Part shown: positions 1-6,577 of the stretch, one piece after another
How the letters are laid out: every line of letters starts with the position of its first letter
Position numbering within the stretch: the first letter of the stretch is position 1
Source: Chlamydiales bacterium
Lineage (GTDB): Bacteria > Chlamydiota > Chlamydiia > Chlamydiales > FEN-1388
DNA: 8,661 nt
Assembly (NCBI GenBank): GCA_021372185.1
Contig: JAJFUY010000248.1
Coordinates: 1 to 8,661 of the forward strand
Direction of reading: 5' to 3'
The notes under the pieces: model-generated
What the model was told of the DNA's origin: nothing
The model's database searches: none
The model's input: only the letters and a program-made list of their open reading frames with translations
Position numbers and translations under genes: made by a program

Positions 1-1
1 T

Positions 2-544
2 GACTGCTTGATAATACCGCTCATGCTTGGCTGGCATGCACCTGAGTATGATCTACACTTCATTGCCTTTCAGGGCCTTTTTGTTCCCACCGGTAAATAC
101 AGCAAAAATAAAATCGCCAACATGGGACAAAACCACTATGCCACAGAAACTGACGTAGGCTTTACCTGGTTTAACGAAAAAATAGGCACCGAAGTCTCTG
201 CCATGACGGGCATTACCTCAAACTTTACCAACCACAAGACACATTACCGATCAGGCACCGGCTGGCACACAGACTTTTTTGCAGGGCAGTATATTTCTAA
301 AAAGATGCAAGTAGGGCTGTCAGGCTACTGGTTTTATCAGCTTACTCCAGATTCGGGTAAGGGGTCTAAGGTTTTAGGCGGAAATAGGGGATATGTACTG
401 GGTCTTGGCCCTAGCATCTCCTATGAGTTTGATATCTGTAAACTCCCCGTTATCGTAAATGCCCGCTACTTTAAAGAAACGCACTCTAAAAACTACTTAA
501 AGGGCGAAACGTTTTATTTAACAATCAGCCTACCAATACCGTAA
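2..544 (+). CDS. SphA / phenol MetA-type outer-membrane protein, C-terminal part (5' end outside window)
   Basis: The reading frame is already open at the window edge (codons GAC TGC precede the first possible TTG start), so this is the C-terminal part of a longer protein; about 180 residues are visible. They resemble the Phenol_MetA_deg/SphA family (PF13557 as I remember it), predicted outer-membrane beta-barrels often annotated as transporters linked to aromatic compounds. Supporting motifs are LGWH near the start, a PTGKY..N...MGQN segment, YRSG, a FAGQYISKK strand, and GNRGYVLGLGPSISYEF followed by a final strand ending in LTISLPIP. Alternating polar and hydrophobic residues fit beta-strands. 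The usual C-terminal aromatic residue of barrels is missing. The next gene starts 2 nt after the stop, suggesting co-transcription. The family assignment comes from remembered motifs; the substrate is unknown. Confidence 0.72.
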   Translation, partial: DCLIIPLMLGWHAPEYDLHFIAFQGLFVPTGKYSKNKIANMGQNHYATETDVGFTWFNEKIGTEVSAMTGITSNFTNHKTHYRSGTGWHTDFFAGQYISKKMQVGLSGYWFYQLTPDSGKGSKVLGGNRGYVLGLGPSISYEFDICKLPVIVNARYFKETHSKNYLKGETFYLTISLPIP

Positions 545-546
545 CC

Positions 547-837
547 ATGAACCCAATTGCCGTAATAAAACTCCAAGAAGTTCAAGCCGCGCCTCCTATG
601 CTAAAAAAGCAAAGAGGCCGCCCCAAAGTGCATTCTATGGCCGTTGCCCATTCATTTATAGCCCTCGACGGCTCACTTATCCTCCCTGCGATAAAATCCC
701 GCAAAAACCGCTTCCGCTACTGGCGCCAATGGGCTCGCTTCCTCCGTGACTACTACAACAAAAAATCCTGCAAACCCCTCCAAAAATACATCGTCAATCA
801 AATCCAAGAAAGCCCCAAACCGATAAAGTTTGTGTAG
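547..837 (+). CDS. Small basic hypothetical protein with AT-hook-like motif
   Basis: I do not recognise this 96-residue protein. It is rich in Lys and Arg. Residues about 20-28 read KKQRGRPKV, where RGRPK matches the AT-hook core (Arg-Gly-Arg-Pro flanked by basic residues) that binds the minor groove of AT-rich DNA. The second half is aromatic and basic (RFRYWRQWARFLRDYY) and could form an amphipathic helix. Codon use supports translation: third positions are strongly C-biased through the second half. The ATG lies 2 nt after the upstream stop, but no Shine-Dalgarno sequence is visible, so it would depend on coupling. An ATG at 598, just before the AT-hook, is an alternative start. There is no signal peptide or membrane segment. 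A nucleoid-associated or regulatory role is inference only; it could also be the remnant of a larger gene. Confidence 0.5.
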   Translation: MNPIAVIKLQEVQAAPPMLKKQRGRPKVHSMAVAHSFIALDGSLILPAIKSRKNRFRYWRQWARFLRDYYNKKSCKPLQKYIVNQIQESPKPIKFV

Positions 838-849
838 AGGCTCAAGTGT

Positions 850-1067
850 TTTGTATTAGAGTCCAGAGGACGACTGAGCGAAGCCCACCGTGACCGAAGG
901 GAACGGTGGGAATAGGCAAAAATGCAACAGAGCCCAGGTTATGGGCGATTCAATCTCGTGATTCAATCGCCCTCAGCCGGGCTCCATTTTCTCTACATCC
1001 TTTTCCCACCGTTCCCTGCGGTCACGGCGGGCTTCGTTCAATCGCCCTGAAGGGCTCTAAAACCAAA
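850..1067. repeat. Nested palindromic (MITE-like) element between genes
   Basis: Almost the whole stretch is an imperfect palindrome centred near 957. The outer arms are 872-910 and 1005-1043, 39 bases each with 4 mismatches. They extend outward less perfectly (853-871 against 1044-1063, with TTAGAG facing CTCTAA). The inner arms are 930-955 and 960-984, closing on a 4-base TCGT loop. Each long arm also has its own dyad: CCCACCGT at 884-891 with ACGGTGGG at 903-910, CCCACCGT at 1005-1012 with the near match ACGGCGGG, and GCCCA at 932-936 with TGGGC at 942-946. TTCAATCGCCCT occurs directly twice (962-973 and 1037-1048). It fits a miniature inverted-repeat or palindromic intergenic element. I cannot see a clear target-site duplication or a transposase, so the mobile nature is inferred. 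Confidence 0.75.
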
Positions 1068-1081
1068 GGCAGGGGCAAGGG

Positions 1082-1100
1082 AAAACACCTGCGGTGTTTT
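1082..1100. terminator. Compact hairpin, possible bidirectional terminator upstream of cyoA
   Basis: AAAACACC (1082-1089) and GGTGTTTT (1093-1100) are perfect 8-base inverted arms around a TGC loop. The stem has a GC core and ends in four T on the plus strand and four T on the minus strand. It could stop transcription coming from the upstream genes or the palindromic element. The T run is short and part of the stem, so termination strength is uncertain. Confidence 0.45.
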
Positions 1101-1123
1101 AACTAGACATAAGTTTTTACTTC

Positions 1124-1151
1124 GTGTAGTAAGGAGAAAAATTTACTACAC
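1124..1151 (+). promoter_or_regulatory. Dyad/hairpin carrying the cyoA Shine-Dalgarno in its loop
   Basis: GTGTAGTAA (1124-1132) and TTACTACAC (1143-1151) are perfect 9-base inverted repeats around the 10-base loop GGAGAAAAAT. The only good Shine-Dalgarno, AAGGAG (1131-1136), straddles the left stem and the loop. In linear sequence it is 21 nt from the cyoA ATG, too far for normal initiation, but the folded hairpin would bring the loop close to the start. The dyad could also be a DNA operator. No convincing -35/-10 pair was found between 1040 and 1123. Confidence 0.5.
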
Positions 1152-1157
1152 AAGACT

Positions 1158-2018
1158 ATGAACAAAAAATACAAAATCGCCTTTGTTGTCATGATGTATC
1201 TGGCAGTGCTTTTTGCCACATATCTGTTTTTAGATACCAATAGCATTGCTGTTTTAGACCCTAAGGGGCTGATTGCTGTTAAAGAAAAGCGGCTGCTCGT
1301 TATTGCTACCTATCTTATGCTCATTGTTGTAATACCGGTTTTTGTGCTTACGTTTGTAGTGGCATGGAAGTATAGAGCAGACAACAAAAAAGCTGAATAT
1401 CGCCCAGACTGGGACTATAACTTTTTTGTAGAGGCTCTTTGGTGGGGAGTGCCTTGCATTATTATTGCCGTATTATCTGTTATCACGTGGACAAGTACGC
1501 ATGAGCTAGACCCGTTTCGACCTCTTGATTCTAAGGTAAAGCCCCTTCGCGTACAGGTTATAGCCCTGCAGTGGAAGTGGCTCTTTATCTATCCTGAGCA
1601 CAATATAGCCAGCCTTAACTACCTACAGATACCTACTGACACACCTATAAACTTTGAGCTTACCGGCAACTCGCCTATGAACTCATTTTGGATTCCACAG
1701 CTAGGGGGCATGATATATGCTATGCCGGGAATGACAACAAAGCTTCACCTTATGGCAAATGAAGAAGGGGAGTATAACGGCGTATCATCAAACTTAAGCG
1801 GTACAGGCTTTGCAGGCATGAAGTTTATTACTAAGGCAACCTCTGAAAAAGCCTTTCAAGCGTGGGTTGACACGGTAAAAAAATCGCCCATACCACTTAA
1901 TAACGACACATTTACTGCACTTATTCATCCAAGTGCTAATGACCCTGTAGTGCTCTATACACTTCAGGAACCTAATCTTTTTGATCAAACCGTAATGAAA
2001 TATATGATGCCTCAATAG
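1158..2018 (+). CDS. cyoA: Cytochrome bo3 ubiquinol oxidase subunit II
   Basis: This is subunit II of the haem-copper quinol oxidase that oxidises ubiquinol and reduces O2 in the cytoplasmic membrane while pumping protons. At 286 residues it is somewhat shorter than E. coli CyoA (about 315). Visible parts are an N-terminal hydrophobic segment (8-25), the CyoA-like LDPKG at 33-37, two membrane helices (about 46-70 and 90-111), then a periplasmic cupredoxin domain with QWKW.FIYPE and SPMNSFWIPQLGGMIYAMPGM, and a C-terminal tail. The only Cys is residue 100, in helix 2, so the CuA ligands of cytochrome c oxidases are absent; this marks a quinol oxidase. Unlike E. coli CyoA there is no lipobox Cys before LDPKG. 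The ATG at 1158 is the only in-frame choice; its Shine-Dalgarno lies in an upstream hairpin. cyoB follows 10 nt downstream. Confidence 0.93.
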   Translation: MNKKYKIAFVVMMYLAVLFATYLFLDTNSIAVLDPKGLIAVKEKRLLVIATYLMLIVVIPVFVLTFVVAWKYRADNKKAEYRPDWDYNFFVEALWWGVPCIIIAVLSVITWTSTHELDPFRPLDSKVKPLRVQVIALQWKWLFIYPEHNIASLNYLQIPTDTPINFELTGNSPMNSFWIPQLGGMIYAMPGMTTKLHLMANEEGEYNGVSSNLSGTGFAGMKFITKATSEKAFQAWVDTVKKSPIPLNNDTFTALIHPSANDPVVLYTLQEPNLFDQTVMKYMMPQ

Positions 2019-2020
2019 GA
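2017..2020 (+). promoter_or_regulatory. Ribosome binding site of cyoB overlapping the cyoA stop
   Basis: AGGA at 2017-2020 overlaps the cyoA TAG stop and lies 8 nt before the cyoB ATG at 2029. The arrangement supports this start and coupled translation of the two subunits. Confidence 0.55.
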
Positions 2021-2028
2021 CACACCTT

Positions 2029-4005
2029 ATGTACGATATCTTTGGAAATACTTGCGGAAAGCTCACTTGGGCAGACTACATCCATGATGACATAGTCATG
2101 GGTGGTGTGATGTCTATGATACTGGCTTTTGTTACTATCACAGGCCTTCTTACCTATTACAAACGCTGGGGGTGGATCTGGAAAGAGTGGCTCACATCCG
2201 TTGACCCCAAAAAAATTGGTGTTATGTATGTAGTGACAGCCATTGTTATGCTTGTTAAAGGCTTTAGTGATGCGGGGCTCATGCGCGCTCAGCAGGCACT
2301 ATCAGTGGGAGCCGATCATGGCCTCCTTACTGCCGATCACTTCCAGCAGATATTTTCAGCTCATGGCACTACTATGATCTTTTTTGTAGGCATGGGAGCG
2401 GTCTTTGGGCTGTTAAACCTCATAGTGCCGTTGCAGATTGGGGCACGCGATGTGGCGTTTCCATTTTTGAACTCAGTAAGCTTCTGGCTCTATGCTGCGG
2501 GGGCTTTACTGATTAACTTATCACTTGCCATCGGTGAATTTTCTGCCGCTGGCTGGCTTGCCTATCCACCACTATCAGGTATTGACTATAGCCCAGGGGT
2601 CGGGGTAGATTACTGGATATGGAGTGTGCAGATAGCGGGGCTTGGTAGCCTTTTTTCTGGCATTAACTTCTTTGTAACTATCATTAAGATGCGAGCACCT
2701 GGCATGACTATGATGAAGATGCCTATCTTTGTGTGGAGCGCACTTGCCTCCATGGTTCTTGTTATCTTTGCCTTTCCCATACTTACAGCCACTCTTGCTA
2801 TGCTTACACTAGACCGCTATATGGGCATGCACTTTTTTACTGCAGACTTTGGTGGCAACTTTATGATGTATACAAACCTCATCTGGGCGTGGGGTCATCC
2901 TGAGGTGTATATCCTTGTACTGCCAGCCTTTGGCATCTTTTCTGAAGTTGTAGCCACCTACTCACAAAAACGCCTCTTTGGCTACACTTCTATGGTGTGG
3001 GCAATAGTTGCCATTACCTTCTTATCGTTTATCGTTTGGCTACACCACTTTTTTACAATGGGTGCAGGAGCCAATGTAAACGCCTTTTTTGGCATTATGA
3101 CCATGCTTATTGCCGTGCCAACAGGTGTAAAAATCTTCAACTGGCTCATCACCATGTATAAAGGCCGAGTGCACCTCAAGACGCCTATGATGTGGTTTTT
3201 AGGGTTTATTGTTTCATTTACAATAGGGGGAGCCGCCGGCGTGCTCTTATCCATACCGGGTGTTGACTTTCAGACCCATAACAGCCTCTTTTTAATTGCG
3301 CACTTTCACTCTATGATACTCGTGGGTGTGCTATATGGCTTTTTCTCTGGCATTACCTACTGGTTTCCAAAATTTGCAGGCTTTACATTGAACGAGCGCC
3401 TTGGAAGATATGCCTTTTACTGCTGGTCTGCCGGCTTTTTAGCTGCCTTTGTGCCTCTTTATATATTAGGTCTTATGGGAGCCACAAGAAGGCTAGATCA
3501 CTATGATGAACCTAACTGGCAGCCGCTCTTTATTATTGCAGCTATTGGCGTGGCTCTCATTGCTGTAGGGGTGGGCTTTCAGATTTTACAAGTTATAATA
3601 AGTATCCGCGATAGAAAGCAAAATATGTGCCCAAAAGGTGATCCTTGGAATGGAAGAACTTTAGAGTGGTCAACTACATCACCACCACCCTTTTATAACT
3701 TTGCCCACACACCAGAAGTTACAGCTCGTGATGAATTCTGGGTGATGAAGCAAAACAACATAAATCCACATGCAGGGCCATTTGAAGCCATTCACATGCC
3801 AAAAGACACGCCCATGGGCGTCTACATTGGCATCTTAAGCTTTATCTTTGGCTTTTGCATAGTCTGGCACATCTGGTGGCTTGTGATCTTATCCTTTTTG
3901 GGTATTCTTACCTGCGTTATCGTACGCTTGTCAGATGATGATACAGACTATTTTGTTCCGGCAGATGTTGTGGCCGCAATTGAAAATAAGGCCCGTATGG
4001 TATAG
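2029..4005 (+). CDS. cyoB: Cytochrome bo3 ubiquinol oxidase subunit I
   Basis: This is the catalytic subunit, holding haem b and the haem o3-CuB oxygen-reduction centre. At 658 residues it is full length (E. coli 663), aligns without gaps to about residue 430 with a +6 offset, and keeps the multi-helix bo3 layout. Metal and haem ligands are present: His112 and His427 (haem b), His425 (haem o3), and His290, His339, His340 (CuB) in WGHPEVY and WLHHFF. Tyr294, the cross-linked Tyr, and Glu292 are in the HPEVY motif. Channel residues Asp141 (GARDVAFPF) and Lys368 (PTGVK) are kept. Of the E. coli quinol-site residues, Asp81, His104 and Gln107 are conserved, but Arg71 is replaced by Lys77. The C-terminus has the bo3-type DDDTDYFVP segment. 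cyoC, cyoD and cyoE are not downstream; an alpha/beta hydrolase starts 9 nt later. Confidence 0.97.
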   Translation: MYDIFGNTCGKLTWADYIHDDIVMGGVMSMILAFVTITGLLTYYKRWGWIWKEWLTSVDPKKIGVMYVVTAIVMLVKGFSDAGLMRAQQALSVGADHGLLTADHFQQIFSAHGTTMIFFVGMGAVFGLLNLIVPLQIGARDVAFPFLNSVSFWLYAAGALLINLSLAIGEFSAAGWLAYPPLSGIDYSPGVGVDYWIWSVQIAGLGSLFSGINFFVTIIKMRAPGMTMMKMPIFVWSALASMVLVIFAFPILTATLAMLTLDRYMGMHFFTADFGGNFMMYTNLIWAWGHPEVYILVLPAFGIFSEVVATYSQKRLFGYTSMVWAIVAITFLSFIVWLHHFFTMGAGANVNAFFGIMTMLIAVPTGVKIFNWLITMYKGRVHLKTPMMWFLGFIVSFTIGGAAGVLLSIPGVDFQTHNSLFLIAHFHSMILVGVLYGFFSGITYWFPKFAGFTLNERLGRYAFYCWSAGFLAAFVPLYILGLMGATRRLDHYDEPNWQPLFIIAAIGVALIAVGVGFQILQVIISIRDRKQNMCPKGDPWNGRTLEWSTTSPPPFYNFAHTPEVTARDEFWVMKQNNINPHAGPFEAIHMPKDTPMGVYIGILSFIFGFCIVWHIWWLVILSFLGILTCVIVRLSDDDTDYFVPADVVAAIENKARMV

Positions 4006-4016
4006 TTTAGTACCAT
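3997..4016 (+). promoter_or_regulatory. Hairpin over the cyoB stop and hydrolase start
   Basis: ATGGTA (3997-4002) and TACCAT (4011-4016) are perfect 6-base inverted repeats. The loop TAGTTTAG begins with the cyoB stop codon, and the right arm covers the first two bases of the hydrolase ATG. No Shine-Dalgarno lies at normal distance; AAGG at 3988-3991 is 23 nt away. The fold would hide the hydrolase start until a ribosome finishing cyoB opens it, a plausible translational-coupling device. A stem of this length can arise by chance. Confidence 0.35.
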
Positions 4017-4782
4017 GAAAAAATCTGCCGAAATACGATCTGCTGTTACTTTAGAGTCAGGTGGCTTAAAGCTTTTTGGTGTACTGCACCTACCTATAGA
4101 GGCTCTGCAGAAAAAAGTACCGGCGGTTATGTTCTGCCATGGTTTTGGCGGCAATAAAAGCGGCAAGCTTCGCCTGGCAGTACGACTAGCAGAAGAGCTA
4201 TCACGTGCAGGTATTGCATCACTGAGAATTGATTTTAGAGGGTCAGGGGACAGCGAAGGGGACTTTGCTGATACCACCATTCAGACACAGTTTGAAGATG
4301 CCAAAATTGGCCTACAATATCTTTTAAGCCTGCCAAATATTGATACTGATAAAATTGCCATTATGGGCAGATCCTTAGGCGGCGCGCTTGCCACGCACCT
4401 TGCAGCTATAACGCCGGGTGTAAAAGGTGTTGCCTTGTGGTGTCCGCTTTTTGATGCCGCGCCTTGGGTGCAAAAGCAAAAAAACGGCATCAAAAATTTT
4501 CATTTTTTGGGGCAAACACTATCACCTGTCTGTATAGAGCAGTTTGCCGCCATTGACACACGAACTCCCATGAAGAAATTAGATGCTGTGCCTATGCTTG
4601 TAGTACGTGCCTGTAAAGACGAAGTGCTGACAAGTTACCATGATGAAGAGTACCATAAAGCTCGGAAAAACTGCCCTACCACCTATCTTGAGCTACCAGA
4701 ATCAAACCATGACTGCACGCACGTGCCAGAGCAGCAACTGCTACTTGATACAACTACTGCATTTTTACGAGGTGTACTTTGA
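4015..4782 (+). CDS. Alpha/beta hydrolase (cinnamoyl-ester-hydrolase-like serine hydrolase)
   Basis: A 255-residue, single-domain, probably cytoplasmic serine hydrolase with no signal peptide. The complete fold signature is visible: the oxyanion segment CHGFGGNKSG (41-50), RIDFRGSGDSEGDF (71-84), the nucleophile elbow GRSLGG with Ser120, the acid Asp202 in CKDEV, and His232 in ESNHDC. Length and motif spacing fit the esterase/acyltransferase group that includes bacterial cinnamoyl ester hydrolases; the natural substrate cannot be read from the sequence. It begins 9 nt after cyoB without a normal Shine-Dalgarno, and its TGA stop overlaps the TTG start of the phosphofructokinase gene by 4 nt. 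From memory, Chlamydia has a similar hydrolase next to its pfkA genes, which supports a conserved pairing. The catalytic class is secure, the specific function is not. Confidence 0.9.
   Translation: MKKSAEIRSAVTLESGGLKLFGVLHLPIEALQKKVPAVMFCHGFGGNKSGKLRLAVRLAEELSRAGIASLRIDFRGSGDSEGDFADTTIQTQFEDAKIGLQYLLSLPNIDTDKIAIMGRSLGGALATHLAAITPGVKGVALWCPLFDAAPWVQKQKNGIKNFHFLGQTLSPVCIEQFAAIDTRTPMKKLDAVPMLVVRACKDEVLTSYHDEEYHKARKNCPTTYLELPESNHDCTHVPEQQLLLDTTTAFLRGVL
4769..4772 (+). promoter_or_regulatory. Ribosome binding site that decides the TTG start of the phosphofructokinase
   Basis: GAGG at 4769-4772 lies 6 nt before the TTG at 4779. No in-frame ATG exists near the N-terminus, so this site supports TTG as the start. 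The start overlaps the hydrolase stop as TTGA. Confidence 0.6.
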
Positions 4783-6458
4783 CCTACCACGATGAAACAG
4801 AAACTGAAGAAATACAACCCGAACTCCTCTTAAGCCCGCTACAAAAAGAGCGGCTTGAATACCTCCCTGGCATACCAGATGCGTTACGCGGTCTTGATAC
4901 TGTTGATTTTGAAGAGGGAGAGCAAGTGACATGTAAATCGTTTATAGCGCCGTCATTTCCTCACCTTACTCACGCCAAGCAGCTTAAGATAGTACGTAAG
5001 GAACAGCCCACACGCCCATTAAAAATTGGAGTTGTATTATCTGGTGGGCAAGCAGCCGGCGGACATAATGTAATCACAGGCCTCTTTGACGCGCTGCAAG
5101 AGTTGAACATAGAAAATAGGGTGATTGGTTTTTTAAATGGCCCAGGTGGTATTGTACGCAATAAAACCTTAGAAATTACCCAAGAGCTTTTGGCCCCATA
5201 CCGCAACCAAGGCGGCTTTGATCTCATAGGATCTGGCAGAACCAAAATAGAAACTCGAGATCAGTTCCAAGCTACACTCAATGCTGTACAGGCAAATGAC
5301 TTAGACGGCTTAATTATCATTGGGGGAGATGACTCCAATACAAACGCTGCCTTTTTGGCCGAATATTTTGCCAGCCTTGCCTGCAAGACATGCGTTATAG
5401 GCGTACCAAAAACGATCGATGGTGATTTGCAAGGTGATAATATCGAAATTTCTTTTGGCTTTGACACAGCCTGTAAAACCTATTCTGAGATTATTGGAAA
5501 CATCGCGCGTGATGCACTTTCTGCCAAAAAGTATTACTACTTCATCAAACTTATGGGAAGATCAGCCTCACACATCACCCTAGAGTGTGCCCTGCAGACT
5601 CAAGCCAACCTAGCCCTTATTGGCGAAGAAATACAAGCCAAGCGCATGAAGCTAAAAGATGTTGTAAAGCTCTGTACTGATCTTGTTGTAGAGCGCTCTA
5701 AAAACGGCTTTACCCACGGCGTAGTACTTATCCCCGAGGGGATTGTAGAATTTATGCCAGATGTTAACGTGCTGATAACAGAACTCAATACACTTCTTGC
5801 TCATGGCTCTCAAGATTCTTTAACCTTAGATAGAATTATTGATGACTCAGAAAAAATCACCTATATCACAGCGCGTCTCTCTCAAGAATCATCTGCCGTC
5901 TATAAAATCTTACCGCGAGACATCAAACTGCAGCTGCTTTTAGATCGTGACCCACACGGCAATGTGCAAGTATCAAAAATTGATAGTGAACGCTTATTGA
6001 TGCAGCTTACAGAAGCTGAACTTCACCGCATCGACCCATCAATTCATTTTTCGTGCCAGCCTATATTCTGCGGCTATGAAGGACGATCTGGCCTGCCAAG
6101 TAACTTTGATGCAAACTACTGCTATGCCTTAGGGCGCCTTGCTGCCGTTCTTGTTGCCAGAAGAAAATCAGGCTACATAGCATCCTTTACAAGCCTCACA
6201 CGCCAGCCAGAAGACTGGGATCCACAAGCCACACCACTAGTGAGCATGCTCACGGTAGAAGAGCGTGAGGGCAAACCAAAAACCGTCATCCACAAATCTC
6301 TAGTAAACTTAAAACAAAAAGCCTTCCTAGAATTTAGCCAAAAACGAGCCTCCTGGCGCATCAAAGACCAGTACTGCTCTCCTGGCCCCATCCAATTTGC
6401 AGGCTCACGCGATCTCACCGACAGCGTCCCCATCACACTAAAACTCAACCGTAGCTAG
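4779..6458 (+). CDS. pfp: Pyrophosphate--fructose 6-phosphate 1-phosphotransferase (long PFP type)
   Basis: This enzyme converts fructose 6-phosphate and PPi to fructose 1,6-bisphosphate and phosphate, reversibly, in the cytoplasm. Its 559 residues match the long bacterial PFPs of Borrelia and Chlamydia (about 550). After an N-terminal extension (1-80) come the phosphate-binding loop GVVLSGGQAAGGHN (84-97), GGDDS at 182-186, PKTIDGDL at 210-217 with the probable catalytic base Asp214, GFDTACKTYSE, and MGR at 259-261. The second Asp of GGDDS (185) and Lys211 are the known markers of PPi rather than ATP use; ATP enzymes have GGDGS. The C-terminal half carries a helical insertion and the CGYEGRSG substrate segment. 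Start is TTG, coupled to the hydrolase by a 4-nt overlap. PPi specificity is inferred from these residues, though it is well supported for the family. Confidence 0.94.
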   Translation: MTYHDETETEEIQPELLLSPLQKERLEYLPGIPDALRGLDTVDFEEGEQVTCKSFIAPSFPHLTHAKQLKIVRKEQPTRPLKIGVVLSGGQAAGGHNVITGLFDALQELNIENRVIGFLNGPGGIVRNKTLEITQELLAPYRNQGGFDLIGSGRTKIETRDQFQATLNAVQANDLDGLIIIGGDDSNTNAAFLAEYFASLACKTCVIGVPKTIDGDLQGDNIEISFGFDTACKTYSEIIGNIARDALSAKKYYYFIKLMGRSASHITLECALQTQANLALIGEEIQAKRMKLKDVVKLCTDLVVERSKNGFTHGVVLIPEGIVEFMPDVNVLITELNTLLAHGSQDSLTLDRIIDDSEKITYITARLSQESSAVYKILPRDIKLQLLLDRDPHGNVQVSKIDSERLLMQLTEAELHRIDPSIHFSCQPIFCGYEGRSGLPSNFDANYCYALGRLAAVLVARRKSGYIASFTSLTRQPEDWDPQATPLVSMLTVEEREGKPKTVIHKSLVNLKQKAFLEFSQKRASWRIKDQYCSPGPIQFAGSRDLTDSVPITLKLNRS

Positions 6459-6463
6459 TTTTC

Positions 6464-6499
6464 TCTTAATCTTACTCTTGATCTTGATCCTAATCTTGT
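6464..6499. repeat. Six-unit TCTTNN hexamer repeat after the PFP gene
   Basis: TCTT recurs with an exact period of 6 at 6464, 6470, 6476, 6482, 6488 (as TCCT) and 6494, with varying last two bases. It starts 6 nt after the PFP stop, is pyrimidine-rich on the plus strand, and runs into the ATCCTGCCA module. No intrinsic terminator hairpin was seen here. Confidence 0.6.
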
Positions 6500-6556
6500 T
6501 TTGGTATTTTATCCTGCCAAGTTCCTCCCCATTCAGTTGTATTTTATTGATTTTTC
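6497..6556. repeat. ATCCTGCCA module, upstream copy
   Basis: The run from 6497 to 6519, ending in ATCCTGCCA (6511-6519), matches 7955-7975 downstream of the ATPase gene apart from a 2-base gap and one substitution. Thirty bases after the start of ATCCTGCCA comes ATTTTATTG (6541-6549), also present in the other copy at 7991-7999. The two copies lie in the same orientation on either side of the ATPase gene. Confidence 0.55.
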
Positions 6557-6577
6557 TTCCTAATTCATTGTTTAATG

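Noticed and set aside
943..1048. Possible CRISPR-like recurring word TTCAATCGCCCT
   Set aside because: It has only two direct copies and one inverted near copy, with no regular spacers; the copies are explained by the nested palindrome.
906..1106. Plus-strand open frame of 66 codons with a GTG start
   Set aside because: It runs through the palindromic element; its composition follows the inverted repeats, it has no Shine-Dalgarno and no recognisable protein features.
838..1157. Possible tRNA or other classical RNA gene
   Set aside because: The stems do not form a cloverleaf and no conserved tRNA box sequences were seen; the structure fits a palindromic repeat better.
3948..4280. Minus-strand open frame of 110 codons
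   Set aside because: It lies antisense to the cyoB end and the hydrolase, both of which have complete catalytic motifs; its low-complexity Ser/Ala-rich translation is typical of a shadow frame.
4970..5245. Minus-strand open frame of 91 codons
   Set aside because: It is antisense to the phosphate-binding region of the PFP gene and has no independent start signals.
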